Source: Corticium candelabrum
Taxonomy: Eukaryota; Porifera; Homoscleromorpha; Homosclerophorida; Plakinidae
DNA: 64,000 nucleotides
Assembly: GCF_963422355.1 (NCBI RefSeq)
Contig: NC_085089.1
Location: forward strand, 4,199,026 to 4,263,025
Direction of reading: 5' to 3'
The notes beneath the pieces are model-generated. The model was not told the origin of the DNA, did no database searches, and worked only from the letters and a program-made list of their open reading frames with translations. Each line of letters starts with the position of its first letter. Position 1 is the stretch's first letter. This document shows positions 31,953 through 42,914 of this stretch, piece by piece. Position numbers and translations under genes: made by a program.

Positions 31953-33911
31953 TTGCGTAATACAGCCATTGTCCTGAAGACCTATACAGGAGAGAAAATT
32001 CCTTTGCTGGGGAGGATCATCGTCAACGCAAGTACCCCTCAGACCAGAAAGGGGGTAGAGCTACCATTACTAGTCGTGAAAGGGAGTGGCCCTAGTTTAT
32101 GTGGGCGTGACTGGCTGAGTGAACTGAAAATGAACTTGCAGGCATCCCACGAGGTTTTGCAACTGGATAGAGAGGAGCTGGATGGTATCCTGGAGCAATA
32201 TGAGGAGGTATTTAGAGATGAACTATGTCTTCTTAAGGGTGTGGAAGTCAAGGTCCACGTAGACGCTCAGGCAACTCCCCGTTTCTATCATGCAAGAAAT
32301 GTACCACATGCAATCACAGAACAAGTGGAAGAAGCTCTTTGCAAATTGGTGGACGCTGGAATTGTCCAGCCTGTACGGCACTCTGAATGGGCAGCACCAA
32401 TAGTCCCAATTTTGAAGGCAGATGGTTCTATTAGAGTTTGCGGAGATTATAAAATGACAGTCAATCAAGTAGCAAAACCTGATAGCTATCCCCTGCCACG
32501 GATACATGACCTTCTTGCACGATTGGGTGGAGCAAAGGTTTTTAGCAAACTCGACATGTCACAAGCGTACCAACAGCTGGCACTGGACGAGCAGTCAAAA
32601 CCCTTTGTCACCATAAACACCTACAAGGGGTTATTTCAATATAATCGATTACCTTTTGGTGTGTCTGCGGCTCCAGCCACATTTCAACGCACAATGGAGA
32701 ATCTGTTGCAAGGTATTGAGAGGGTGGTAGTATATCTTGATGATATCCTAGTGACTGAGAAGTGTCAGGATCAGCATTTACAGCGGTTAGAGGAAGTCCT
32801 CCAGAGGTTGTCCGCGGCAGGGCTGCTACTCAAGAGAGTGAAATGCCAGTTCATGGTTCCATCAGTGCAGTATTTGGGAGTCACCATCGATGCAGAAGGC
32901 ACTCATCCGAATAAAGACAAAGTTAGAGCTATCCAGGAAGCTCCCGCACCAACATCTGTGAAAGAACTCAAGGCTTTTCTTGAGTTACCAAACTATTACA
33001 GCAAGTTCCTCCACAATATTTTAAGTATATTGCCACCACTATACAAATTACTGAAGAAGGGAGTGAAGTGGCACTGGGGAAAAGAACGGGAAACGGCATT
33101 CAAGGAATCTAAAAGAGTATTGATTTCTCAGAAAGTTTTGATTCATTACGATGCACGAAAGCCTCTGATCCTAGCTTGTGATGCATCACCAGTAGGTATC
33201 GGGCCGGTATCGTCTCACCAGGAAGATGACGGCAGTGAACGTCCCATAGCATTCGCTTCCAGGACGTTGACGACTGCAGAACAAAAATACGCCAAGATAG
33301 AACGGGAAGGCTTGGCAGTAGTGTTTGGAGTTACACGTTTTCACGAATACATCTATGGAAGACATTTTACATTAGTCTCAGATCATAAACCACTTCTGAG
33401 CCTGTTTAATGAAAGAACTGGAGTGTCCGAAATGGCGTCAGCAAGGATTCAAAGATGGGCCCTCAAGTTATCTGGCCACCATTACACTTTCAGGCATAAA
33501 CCAGCAATCATGAATGGTAACGCTGATGGATTGAGCAGATTGCCATTAAGAGGACAGCCAGATGTTTTAGAGGAGTTGCCACCCCCCTCCCTCGAAGTTG
33601 TTAGTCTCTGGCATCGGTTAGAAGTTCTCGAAAGTCCTGTATCCGCAGACGAAATCAAACGGTGGACACGTGAAGATCCTGTACTAGCGAGAGTGTTGAA
33701 ATACGTGCTGCAAGGATGGCCCGCTAACTTACTAGGTGATTTTGCAGATGCAATGAAGCCGTACAAATCTAGGGCAAATGAATTGTCAGTGCAAGACGGT
33801 TGTGTTCTGTGGGGTGCCCGCGTGTTAGTGCCTGAGAAAGGAAGGCAGGCAGTGCTCACACAACTGCATGATGGGCATCCAGGCTGTTCAAGAATGAAAG
33901 GGATTGCATGA
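31953..33911 (+). pseudogene. Element C reverse transcriptase and RNase H, start of integrase
   Basis: A 652-codon open stretch. RT motifs include KADGSIRVCGDYKMTVNQ, FSKLDMSQAYQQL, RLPFGVSAAPATFQR and the catalytic YLDDILV (about residue 265). RNase H follows (LACDASPVGIG about residue 410, then SDHKPLLSLF). The frame enters the integrase zinc-binding region (HDGHPGCSRMKGIA) and hits TGA at 33909-33911. The RT itself looks intact apart from individual substitutions. Confidence 0.9.
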
Positions 33912-35033
33912 ACCATAGTTTGGTGGCCAGGAATTGATTCTGAAATAGAAGGAACTGTTCGGAAGTGTCTTACATGCCAGAAGCAAGTGAGAGCACCGCC
34001 ATTAGCTCCACTGTGTGCATAGGAATGGCCAGGAAAGCCATGGAGTAGATTGCATGTCGACTATGCAGGGCCGTTTATGGGAGCATACTTTTTTGTCATT
34101 GTGGATGCTCGCACCAAATGGATGGATATTCACTACACGAGCAATTCTTGTACGTCGGCCATCACAATAGAGAAACTACGTGACTCTTTCGTCACTCATG
34201 GGTTGCTGGATACATTAGTGTCTGACAATGGACCTTGTTTTGTGTCACAGGAGTTCGAAGGATTTATGAAGGGCAGTGGTATTAGGCATGTTTGGACAGC
34301 ACCCTATCATCCCGCCTCTAATGGCCTTGCAGAGAGGGCAGTACAGTCGTTTAAAACTGGCATGCGGAAGCAATCATCAGGGTCTGTAAAGACCAAGTTG
34401 GCAAAATTTTTACTCAACTATTCTACCACCCCGCATACAACCACTGGAGTGGCACCAGCGCAACTATTAATGGGGCGAAGGCTGACAACATCCATAGACA
34501 GGCTGTTCCCGGATGTGTCGAGGAAAGTGGTCCAAACACAGTTACAACAGGAGAATTACCATGACGAGCATATTACATACCGTCCATTTCAGGTACAAGA
34601 CAGTATTTATCAGAAAACATGCAAATGGCCCAATTTGGGTACCTGGGGTGATATTAGCCGTCACGGGTCCACTGTCTTATGAGTGTCAATTAGCCGATGG
34701 ACGTCGAGTACGCCGACACCAAGATCAGTTGCGGAAGAGGGAGGTAGAGGTAACACCTCCAGTAGTTAGAGACGGACTGAGTTGTGGTGAAGGACTACCA
34801 GATGATGGAGTTTTCAGAAGGCACCAGACCCTGTGGTTGCTGGTGGTCCTTTCGACCTAACACTGCAGGATTCTCTAGTTACACCAGAGGAGCCAGTGAT
34901 CCGGGCACTGATGCCAAGTCCATCTACAGCAAGTGAAAGGGAACTGTCACCTGAGCCAATGTCAACGCTGGAATCGGTAGCACCAAGGCGATCGACAAGG
35001 ATTCGGAAGGAACCGAACCGTTTAGACTTGTGA
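33912..35033 (+). pseudogene. Element C integrase (broken)
   Basis: After the TGA the frame continues with WWPGIDSEIEGTVRKCLTCQ. A second stop (TAG) lies near 34019. The core follows from 34050 with HVDYAGPF, VSDNGPCFVSQ and SNGLAERAVQ, the D,D,E residues being present. The C-terminus shifts frame near 34600-34680 and runs to a tail ending RSTRIRKEPNRLDL at 35033. Confidence 0.85.
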
Positions 35034-35090
35034 CTGTAAATTGACAGTTGTTGTTGTGTTGCGTAGTTAGCTAAAGGTAGTGGGAAGGGG

Positions 35091-35168
35091 TGTAGTATCC
35101 TGGTGCTGGTCATCCGGGGGTTTGATCCTGGTAGTAGATATTTCAATAGCGAACCACGAGATATTACA
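35091..35168 (+). repeat. Element C 3' LTR (78 bp)
   Basis: Counterpart of 31237-31316. It includes GGTCATCCGGGGGTTTGATC exactly shared by both copies. It abuts the inner end of the right composite arm after 28 bp. Confidence 0.85.
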
Positions 35169-35968
35169 CTCGGGAAACCGTCTTTCTTAAAATCGCGTGA
35201 CCGAGATTATGTCCCGTACGCCATCACCTTTCTCACCGCCCTGCAACAGTAAAAACTGAAGAGACAAAACCGGCTATTCAGTGGCATAAACATTCAAAGC
35301 GACCCTTTCAACAGACATGACTACCGTCTCAATTCGTCTTGTATAAACGCGATGAAAGCGACTGACCGAGATATGATCCCGGATGTCCGAGTATTTGTCT
35401 CTCACATTTCACGTTCTGCCGTAACAACAGTACGATGAGCACTAACATCACCCCGTAGGCATAGTAGCCAGCGTTGATGACTATAACATTAGCCAAAAGA
35501 ACGCCTCAGATCTGCGTCTGAAGAGAGAAAATCACTCGAGATGAGGTGACCGAGATTATGTCCCGTGAGTCATCCGTCTTCTTCGTTGTCTGCGAGAGTA
35601 GAGGTTGACAAGACAAAACCAACAATTTGGCAAAAGGAAGTCATATAAGGAGCCTATCGACACAGATGACTTGCGTCTCAAACGGAGTTGTAGAAACGAG
35701 ATGGCAAGCACTGACCGAGATATGATACTCTGTGACCGAGAATAGGTGCAATCAATTTTCAAGTTCTACAGCAGCAACGTTACGACGGATACTGACGTGA
35801 CCCACTCTACCTAGTTGCTATCCAGTAGGACTATGACGCTGGCGTAGCAGCTAGGTCTGGCTGCAGCTATTTGGCAGGGAACGAGTGACCGAGATTAAGA
35901 AATGTCCGAGATTAGATCCGTGACTCTACATCCGGGACCTATAAAACACATGCACGTCAATTGTCTTT

Positions 35969-36364
35969 GGGCGCGTTCGATTTACGGTTCTGGAACTAGA
36001 ACTGGGTTTCAGAATCGTACTATGCACGAGCATGCGCAGATTCAACGTAATGGCAGCAACCGTTGACAAAGTGGCTATCGTTGCAGCAGTTTAGTTCAGT
36101 CTCTGGTCCAGAGGAACAGTTGACGCCGAGAATCTCACTTGAAGTCAGGAACAGGTCGATGGTAGCGTCAGGTGTAAGTTTTCACGGAAACGTCCGGGTA
36201 ATCAGGTGATAATAGGGTGTGGTCATGCCACAGTTCCAGGTTAGAGTTCGAACTGTTGGAATCGTTGCGGCAGTTCCAGAACTGGAATTTTAGCAAATCG
36301 AACGCAAGTTACTCGTTCACCCCCGTTGATTCTAGTTCTAGAACCGTAAAAATCGAACGCGCCC
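35969..36364. mobile_element. MITE with GGGCGCG ends
   Basis: The left end GGGCGCGTTCGATTTACGG is inverted at the right (CGTAAAAATCGAACGCGCCC). The match continues through GTTCTAGAACTAGAA. The first bases resemble those of the TTA-flanked MITE at 29992, but the 3-bp flanks here differ (TTT and TCT). Non-coding, 396 bp. Confidence 0.6.
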
Positions 36365-36782
36365 TCTAGGAGCTACAACTGTAGGTGGAGTTATTTATCC
36401 GGGATCTGCGCGCCCAACTGCACAATAACTGAGATGAGCTTCATTAATTTTCTTTGAGAAAACTGTGTATTGATTTTACTAAATGTACTCAACTGTAGAT
36501 CAAACAGAAGATGAACAACTCTATTACTTTTTGCTTCTATTTTTAAATGCCAAAACGTTAATTAACAAAACTGCATGTCCAATAAAATTAGCAGGTTTCA
36601 TATGAAAGTTGACTTTTCAAGCGGAGTAGTCCTGAATGTCCGTGTTCATGACTGCTATGTTCAGACTCTCCAAAACATTGTTCTTGTAACTGCTAGAATA
36701 CAAACCACCATGTCAAGCTAGGGACGTACGTACGTGTGTTGCGTGAAGAGCGCACTACAATTTGTCGTTTGTGTTCCCCCAT

Positions 36783-36941
36783 ACAGCAGACTACCCCACG
36801 CCATCATTAGCTGCTGTCTTCGCTGTTCTTGTATTACAGCAGACTACCCCACGCCATCATTAGCTGCTGTCTTCGCTGTTCTTGTATTACAGCAGACTAC
36901 CCCACGCCATCATTAGCTGCTGTCTTCGCTGTTCTTGTATT
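36783..36941. repeat. 53-bp minisatellite, three copies
   Basis: Three successive near-identical copies (36783-36835, 36836-36888, 36889-36941) of a unit starting ACAGCAGACTACCCCACGCC. A partial fourth copy begins ACAGCC. The frame across it is a repeat artefact, not a gene. Confidence 0.95.
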
Positions 36942-36944
36942 ACA

Positions 36945-37900
36945 GCCTTAATTACAAGGTATGCAATTATGAAACTTAAACACTAATGCTGGTCCAAGGA
37001 CCAACCGCAATATATTGAGAAGAGGCGGTACCATCTCATACCCGTGGAGGACTGTTTTGAATCGGCGCTACACGGGTCTGCTAGACCCAGAGCCGTGTAT
37101 ATATAATATATGACAATGAGCTCAGCTGCTTATCGATGCCATCGTTTACACTCACCCCATGAGGAAACGACAGGTCTAATCAAGCGCCACTTTTCTGGCT
37201 GATGAGATTTGGAATGACGCCAAAAGGGCTACTAAGAACATCACGGTCAGACCCCTTTACTGGTACAATTCTACCAGTAAGTAAGCGATTTCCCTTCGCG
37301 TAAGTACTCGACTACCACCGACGCATTCTGTCTTCCTGACAACATGTTCCGTCTAGCCCTATGGCATCCAAAGCGACTATAGTCAAAGCCAATCCAAAAA
37401 CCCTGTTCAAGTCCTCGTAAGATGTAGATGACGTACTCTAATTCCGGATGCGATGACAGGCAGTGGTTCCACGCCTCCAGTCGAAGAGGAAACGCACCTT
37501 TACTCGATGCTGCCGCCTGTCCCGAAGTCTCCCTCAGGTCTTGTGTAGGACGGCACTGGTTTAGAGCTAGCAAGTCTATCACATACCGATGTCGCCCACC
37601 AACCTCGTTACAATCGAGCCAGCGCTCGACTGCCCGGAGACTCTGTGCACACCAATTTTATTACATATATGAGAACTCAGAAGGGGTTACACTGTTGCTG
37701 TCTTAATTAATTAAAGCCAATAGTTATAAAATGTAATATGTAGCTTCAACTACTTAGTCAGCTTGGGCTGTATAAGACAGTCAGGTGTAGACACTAACAG
37801 AGGAATGCACGCAGCAGAAAAGACAACAGCACACGCCCATGTGAACGACAAGAGCCTCCGCAAAGAGGACCGCGAAATCAATATTACCACTAGTGTAGCA
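36945..37900. other. No gene recognised
   Basis: Moderately GC-rich sequence without a recognisable protein or repeat boundary. It may include untranslated or decayed parts of the DIRS-like element that follows. Confidence 0.35.
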
Positions 37901-37939
37901 CAACAGCACAACTACTGTCCAGCACCTCCGCCGCTCGTT

Positions 37940-38700
37940 GAGCTCAGGACGCGCTCGCCAAATCTTCGTGCAATTACCAGACTTGTGACTGCGCTTCCCA
38001 CACTTGCGACAACCGTGATTGAATGTGCACCACGGCGCCCCTTTGCATGAGCCCATGTTCCACTTGCGACATGTTAGTCTGGAGCTGTAATCCGTCACCG
38101 GCTTAGCCTACGCATAAGGATACGGCCCGCATCTGGTCGAGCTGGCCATGGGGCGTGCGTTGGACTGTGGGAAGAGGTGGCTGACGGTGCGCTGCCAGGC
38201 ACATTTCGCCGACACGTGATCTAGCTATAGGCATGCAGTTCTCGCACGGGGAAGACATCGCTCAAGATGCCATGGAGCACGACGCGTACATGGACGGGAG
38301 CATCTCTCCCCACGTATTGGATTGGTGCACAGCAGCAAACTCACGAATCCTCGCTTCATACTGCCGCCAAGCATCTCCTCCCGCTCTTTGCGCCTCTCTA
38401 ACAAAGAGCCTGAGGTACGCCGGTTGTCTTGCACCATACTTGGGTGCCTTCTGCCTCGATTGCCATGTATGTGGTGAAGCATTGCACCCACGTGGGCAGT
38501 GGCGTCGCTCGCCGTGCCCTTCTCCCCCGACGCATCTCGATGTTATCCGGCAATATATCTGCCATGTCCACGAATTTCAGCGCCTGGATTTTCTTTACCA
38601 GCTTTGCTGGCACGGGAGCGAACGCTTAACTTTAAAAGAATGGACCTTCCTGCTGGCTTCTGGGCGTGGCGACATTGGGCGTTTCCTGCGATCGCTGCTC
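37940..38700 (-). pseudogene. DIRS/Ngaro-type ORF1 (Gag-like) remnant
   Basis: Read on the minus strand from about 38640 downward. PAKLVKKIQALKFVDMADIL and TPLPTWVQCFTTYMAI come first. In a second frame follows YLRLFVREAQRAGGDAWRQY, then WGEMLPSMYA. The last part has a Cys/His cluster (CRKWNMGSCK, then WCTFNHGCRKCGKRSHKSGN, about 38075-37970). This block order matches the ORF1 proteins of DIRS/Ngaro tyrosine-recombinase retroelements in animals. At least two frame changes are needed, and neither reverse transcriptase nor recombinase was found nearby. Confidence 0.6.
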
Positions 38701-39015
38701 GGTGTCCATCCCCCCTTGGTCAAGTAGGGGCACGTGCTTCAACGCCATCGTTGGTGGCATCACATCCAGACCAGTATTGTTACCTGCACACCAGGGACTG
38801 AACAATCGTGGAACAGAGTTAAATTATAACGTTCACGTACAACCCGTTCCGTCTTCACGGACTCTCCCACAATGGCTTCTTATGCAAAAATAAACACTAT
38901 TTCTTCTTCACATTAGATTAGCGGATATCAGCACTTTGTCGATAGATCCCAGCCGCTCTAATCGTCCGTAGATGGTCCTGCCCGCCCATTCCTTGCCATT
39001 CTCGCCAATCGCTAC

Positions 39016-39240
39016 CAGATCTGGATCAGCCGTTCGCTTCCGATGGCACCGCCTGCTGATCGTGCGTGAGCCTACCGTGACTATTATCATCACTGAGCCA
39101 GACCTGTAACAGTCGTCCCACCATAGAAAGAGACCGCATGCTGATCGTGCGTGAGCTAACCTGACTAGCACCGGCCCTGCGCCAGACCTGGACCAGCCGT
39201 TCCGCCACTTAATGGGACCGCCTGCTGATCGTGCTAACAT
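39016..39240. repeat. Degenerate ~84-bp tandem repeat
   Basis: Three diverged copies, each beginning near CCAGAYCTGG (about 39016, 39098, 39183) and ending with a shared GACCGCCTGCTGATCGTGC block. Copies differ considerably. No coding role is seen. Confidence 0.5.
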
Positions 39241-40610
39241 TGACTCCGACTACCGCTGGCCCTGCGCCAAACACGCGCGGATGGTTCTACAGTAGCCACC
39301 AGCATAGTCGCTCTCGCCTTTCGCTGACCAGTCGCACCTGCGTCAGGCTCGGCCCGGTCGCCTCTCTGCTAGCTTTGCTTCTGTACTTACCCGCCATGTG
39401 TCTTATTGTGTGTAGCACCAAGGACTAACATGCCTTGATAACGGATCTTTTTGTCGCATCCGCCTCAGAGCTTAGTACATGACACTTATGTTAGCTACCT
39501 ATGTACATAGTACGCACAGTTGTCCGCCGCTTATGGTTGCCTGTCTTCCGAGCCGCTTTACAGGTTGTCCGGCAACCTGCCGTCCCAAATCACTGCCGTT
39601 CCCGGATCATGCAACTCCTTCTTCTGTACTGCCGTCCCACCACGCAACAGCCATTTTTCAGTAACTTAATAACCATGCCGACACCAACGCACGCGCCTAC
39701 CATAACTAACAGTTCTGAACACTCCCATGAAAGCTGCACAAGCCCTAGGCGCTGGCTAAACGTACGACTGGCAAATTACTTTCGACGCACGTGCACTATC
39801 TGACCACAGTACGTCGGGCAGACGGCTACACGAACAAAGAACGCCCAGACAGATGACGCGTTGAGTAGACCACTACCTTCCGCAGTTGCGTTGGTCTCGG
39901 CCGAGAAGCCCACGCAATCTCCGTGACTGCCTTTTTAGCTGTCTTGGTCATCAGCTCCTGTAGCTGCTGATTAAACAGCATGTGTCTACCCTGGGCGTCA
40001 TCTGAGGCTGCAGTTTGTTGTTGCTCTAGCTGCCATCGAAAACCGACACGGAAGCTGCTAACTCGCGCGCAGTCGAGGTAAGCTATACGCCTGCGCGTCA
40101 AAATTTTGCGCCAACCGTGTACGCCTTCTTGCACGTGCTGCGGCCGCGCCGATAAGAAAATTCTACTACGTTTAACCGTTCTTTTAAACTTCATTTAACT
40201 TCGTGTTAGACTCCAATTATCCCAGTCGTGTGAACGCGAGTTTAGTAAACCCAAGTTAACCCGGGTTAAGACTGGTGCTAAACGGGGTTAACCTTGGCTC
40301 CGAGTAGGGTTAATTAAATTGGGTTAAAGCGGGTTAGAGTAGAGTTAAGCGAAGACACGCTCTAATATATGCAAAAGACGCCCTAGAGTCAATCGCATCA
40401 ACGTACAAATGACTTCTTCTTCTCGTGTTCGGTTATCGGCGTTACTGCTTTCCTATGTTTTCAAGCAAAAACTTAATTAAAGCCAATCGATGTATTTGTT
40501 CCACTCTAGATCTTCTGCATATAATTAATCGTGTTCTACGCAAATTGGGTAGAGTGGAGTCATCATAACTGTATCCTAACCCGAGATAACCCGAGTTAAC
40601 CCTGTGTGTG
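39241..40610. other. GC-richer non-coding region, no gene recognised
   Basis: Contains short frames without family signatures. Around 40225-40345 and 40570-40600 there are many GGGTTAA/TTAACCC motifs (for example CAAGTTAACCCGGGTTAAG), suggesting the subterminal parts of another small palindromic element whose ends I could not fix. Confidence 0.35.
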
Positions 40611-40614
40611 AAAC

Positions 40615-42375
40615 CGCTAGCTCACTGTGTGCCATCCATCTCATCGTTTTTGTACGCAATGAAACCACGCTATAATAGAGACACTGAATGAGTACTATAG
40701 AAGAACTGTTGTTGTTCCGTTTCATGGATCACTTCCTTGGTCAAATATAGATAGTGATTTGACTCAAATGTTGTTGGACTTATTTACTTCTTTTGTTTGT
40801 GCAATTGCTCAGGGAAAGATTTTATGAAGCGCAGAAAAAGTCAGTGCTTGGATTATGCCTTTTCCCTCTAGATATGTGTACAGACACTTTTTGGAATAAC
40901 AAGCGGAAGAGCTTGGAGAGTTTTACCAGGAGCTAGTCTAGTATCTGACTAGAGTCCCAGGCGCGGATCCAGAGCCTCAAGATGGGGTGCGCAATTAATA
41001 TCAATAAATATAGATTAAAATTAACCCAAAAATTTTCGTACATAATCTTGGTAGTTGTAAAATGGCACTACGCACTAAGCTGCGAATTAGCCATCTGAGC
41101 CTAGTCTACGGATTAAATTCCATCCTTAGGGATTTTGATAGCAAAATCATAGATGAAATCTATTCTTATGTCATAGTGAATGTGTAGCTAGGCGAGACCG
41201 TTACGTCTTTAATTACTTGTGTTCCATTTTGAAACGTAGGTTGTCGTAGTCCACTGGTACTCGGCTCACAATTAGTGGTTGCTGTGTTGTGTGCATGCAA
41301 GTAATTCTCAAAAGTGTATATTTACAATTGGAAAATCCCGTGCCGACTGCTAACTTGCTGCGAAGTTGATGACAAGTTATTTTATTTCAAAAGCCTGTCG
41401 TTGAACGTTTCAATTAACATATACCAGCTCCTCGCCCTAAATCGTAGGACTTTATGCAGATCTTAGCTCCTGGTGAAACGCAGCTCAGCAGCGTCGCGTA
41501 ATAGAGGCTAGAGGGGGCTGAAGCCCCACCACTTTTCGGGGCCATTATCAAAATTTTTAATATCAAAGACCGAAGCCGAAGTCTCAGCAACGAGTCAGCC
41601 CCACCACTTTTTGCGCTCACGCGACGCCGCTGAAACGCTCCAAGCTCATAGTAATTGTTTCCAAAAGGTGTCTGTACACATTTCTAGAGGGAAAAGCTTA
41701 GTCCAAGAACTGAATTTTCTGCGTTTCATAAAATCTTTTCCTAAGCACAAACAAAAGAAATAGATAATGTCCCAACAATATTTGAGTCAAAATACTGACT
41801 CTGTTTGACCAAAAAGGTGATCCATGAAACCGGCGACAACAATTCTTCTATATTACTCTTCTATTGTCTCTGTTAGAACACTTACGTGGTTTCTTTGCGT
41901 ACCAAAACGATGAGATAGATGGCACACAGTCATGTCTAGACGGTATACAGCTTCATGAACTTTTTCAACTGCATATTGAAACGTGTTTCGACACGTTATC
42001 TCCGAAATGCTGAAGCTCGTGGAAAGGACTCTAAATACGTCCCTATATATTCTCTAAAATCTCTTCCATAGAATTTCTATAGAAATTCCTTAAGACACGT
42101 CTACTGGGTTGGGAGGTGTACCATCCCTGGATATGCGTCTGACAGTCCTGCGACTTTGGACAAGGAGCTGGTAGATGTTGAAACGTTCAATGAGTCTTTT
42201 GAAATAGAAAACTTGCCCTCAACTTTGCGGCAAGCTCTATCAGTCGGTACAGATAAACGGGATTTCCAATTTTAAATATACACTTTTGAGAATTACTTGA
42301 ATGCATACAAACAGCAACCATTAGTTGTGAGCGGAGCATAAGTGGACTACGACGACCTGCGTTGGAACAGAAAGA
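40615..42375. repeat. Interdigitated inverted repeats A-B-A'-B'
   Basis: Block A (about 40615-40960) is inverted at A' (about 41640-41945). Block B (about 41219-41475) is inverted at B' (about 42115-42375). Order along the strand is A, B, A', B', which a single palindrome cannot produce. Matching landmarks are TACAGACACTTTTTGGAA in A against TTCCAAAAGGTGTCTGTA in A', and AAGTAATTCTCAAAAGTGTA in B against TACACTTTTGAGAATTACTT in B'. A small MITE sits next to A' (41486-41632). No gene is recognised. Confidence 0.65.
41486..41632. mobile_element. 147-bp MITE with CAGCRGCGTCGCG ends
   Basis: Ends CAGCAGCGTCGCG and CGCGACGCCGCTG are inverse copies. Two direct copies of GCCCCACCACTTTT lie inside. 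It interrupts the long arm shared by A and A', so it inserted after that duplication. Flanks are similar but not identical. Confidence 0.6.
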
Positions 42376-42386
42376 CGAAACGGTTT

Positions 42387-42909
42387 CAGGCGCGGATCCA
42401 GCATTCAATTTCGTTTAGTGCCCAAGTTAATATTAATTAGATATTTGAACCTCCCCAATTTAATATTAATGAGAAATTTGAACTTGATATTGTTGCTAAT
42501 ATTAAATTTAAAGAAGAACAATACGACTTCATGACAACGAATACTATCAGCAAGAGCCATCCTGTGAAAATGCTTCATCAATAAGGTTTGTAAGTTCCAT
42601 TCTACGAGGATGCTTCCTAGCAAAGTCATTAATAATATGGCGGATCGACTGCATCCAGACCATCCAGAGGAGCATGCGATGGTGCTGCAGTTCTCCTTGT
42701 CGGGCCTTCAACTTCAGTATCTGGTAAAGTGTCGTTACTTGTGTTTTGAACCTCCAACCGAGGTACTTTAAACCCGAAGAGCTCTAAACTTGACTGCCGC
42801 TTAGACATCGCCGCCAAACATCCGGGAAGAACGTCCGGGAAATGGGTGACACACCCCCTAGGGACCTTGGTGCCCGGGCACCTCGGGCCTTATGGTAGAT
42901 CCGCGCCTG
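42387..42909. mobile_element. hAT-type MITE with CAGGCGCGGATC ends
   Basis: The left end CAGGCGCGGATCCAG is inverted at the right end (GATCCGCGCCTG). GGTTT lies flush outside both ends (42382-42386 and 42910-42914). A lone end of the same family (CAGGCGCGGATCCAG) occurs at 40960. The minus-strand frame 42808-42629 starts MSKRQSSLELFGFKVPRLE, which resembles the N-terminus of animal hAT transposases (short basic KRQ, then F and a K-P/V-R run). The element therefore looks like a deletion derivative of an autonomous hAT copy. Confidence 0.65.
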
Positions 42910-42914
42910 GGTTT

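Larger units (their letters stand above)
31237..35168 (+). mobile_element. Element C: decayed Ty3/gypsy LTR element with very short LTRs
   Basis: LTRs at 31237-31316 and 35091-35168 start TGTA and end ATTACA. They differ by a 2-bp insertion and a few substitutions. TGGCGACGAGGATGG follows the first as primer binding site. The classic polypurine tract GTAGTGGGAAGGGG abuts the second. The order inside is gag remnant, protease, RT, RNase H, integrase. No target duplication is visible (CTTGA against CTCGG). Stops interrupt gag, the protease end and integrase. Confidence 0.9.
29104..35947. mobile_element. Composite inverted-repeat structure, about 0.75 kb arms
   Basis: Outer ends GTTTTATAGAGTCCCGGATC (29104) and its inverse (GATCCG...GTCCCGGA-type, ending TATAAAAC at 35947) bound the structure. 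Next come a 149-bp block S and a roughly 535-bp block I. Block I (29300-29834) is inverted at 35197-35732 with high identity. Block S (29151-29299 and 35741-35889) is instead in the same orientation on both sides. Motifs ATCTCGGTCA / TGACCGAGAT recur at every block boundary. A PIF/Harbinger-like MITE and gypsy element C occupy the interior. It may be one large DNA element with later insertions, or two copies in opposite orientation. Confidence 0.65.

Noticed and set aside
36734-36916. 60-codon frame near 36.8 kb
   Set aside because: Made by the 53-bp minisatellite; the amino-acid repeat follows the DNA repeat.
36783-36941. CRISPR-like regular repeats
   Set aside because: Direct repeats without unique spacers, in eukaryotic sequence.
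38908-39240. 110-codon minus-strand frame
   Set aside because: Lies across a degenerate tandem repeat, and no DIRS RT or recombinase motif is visible in it.
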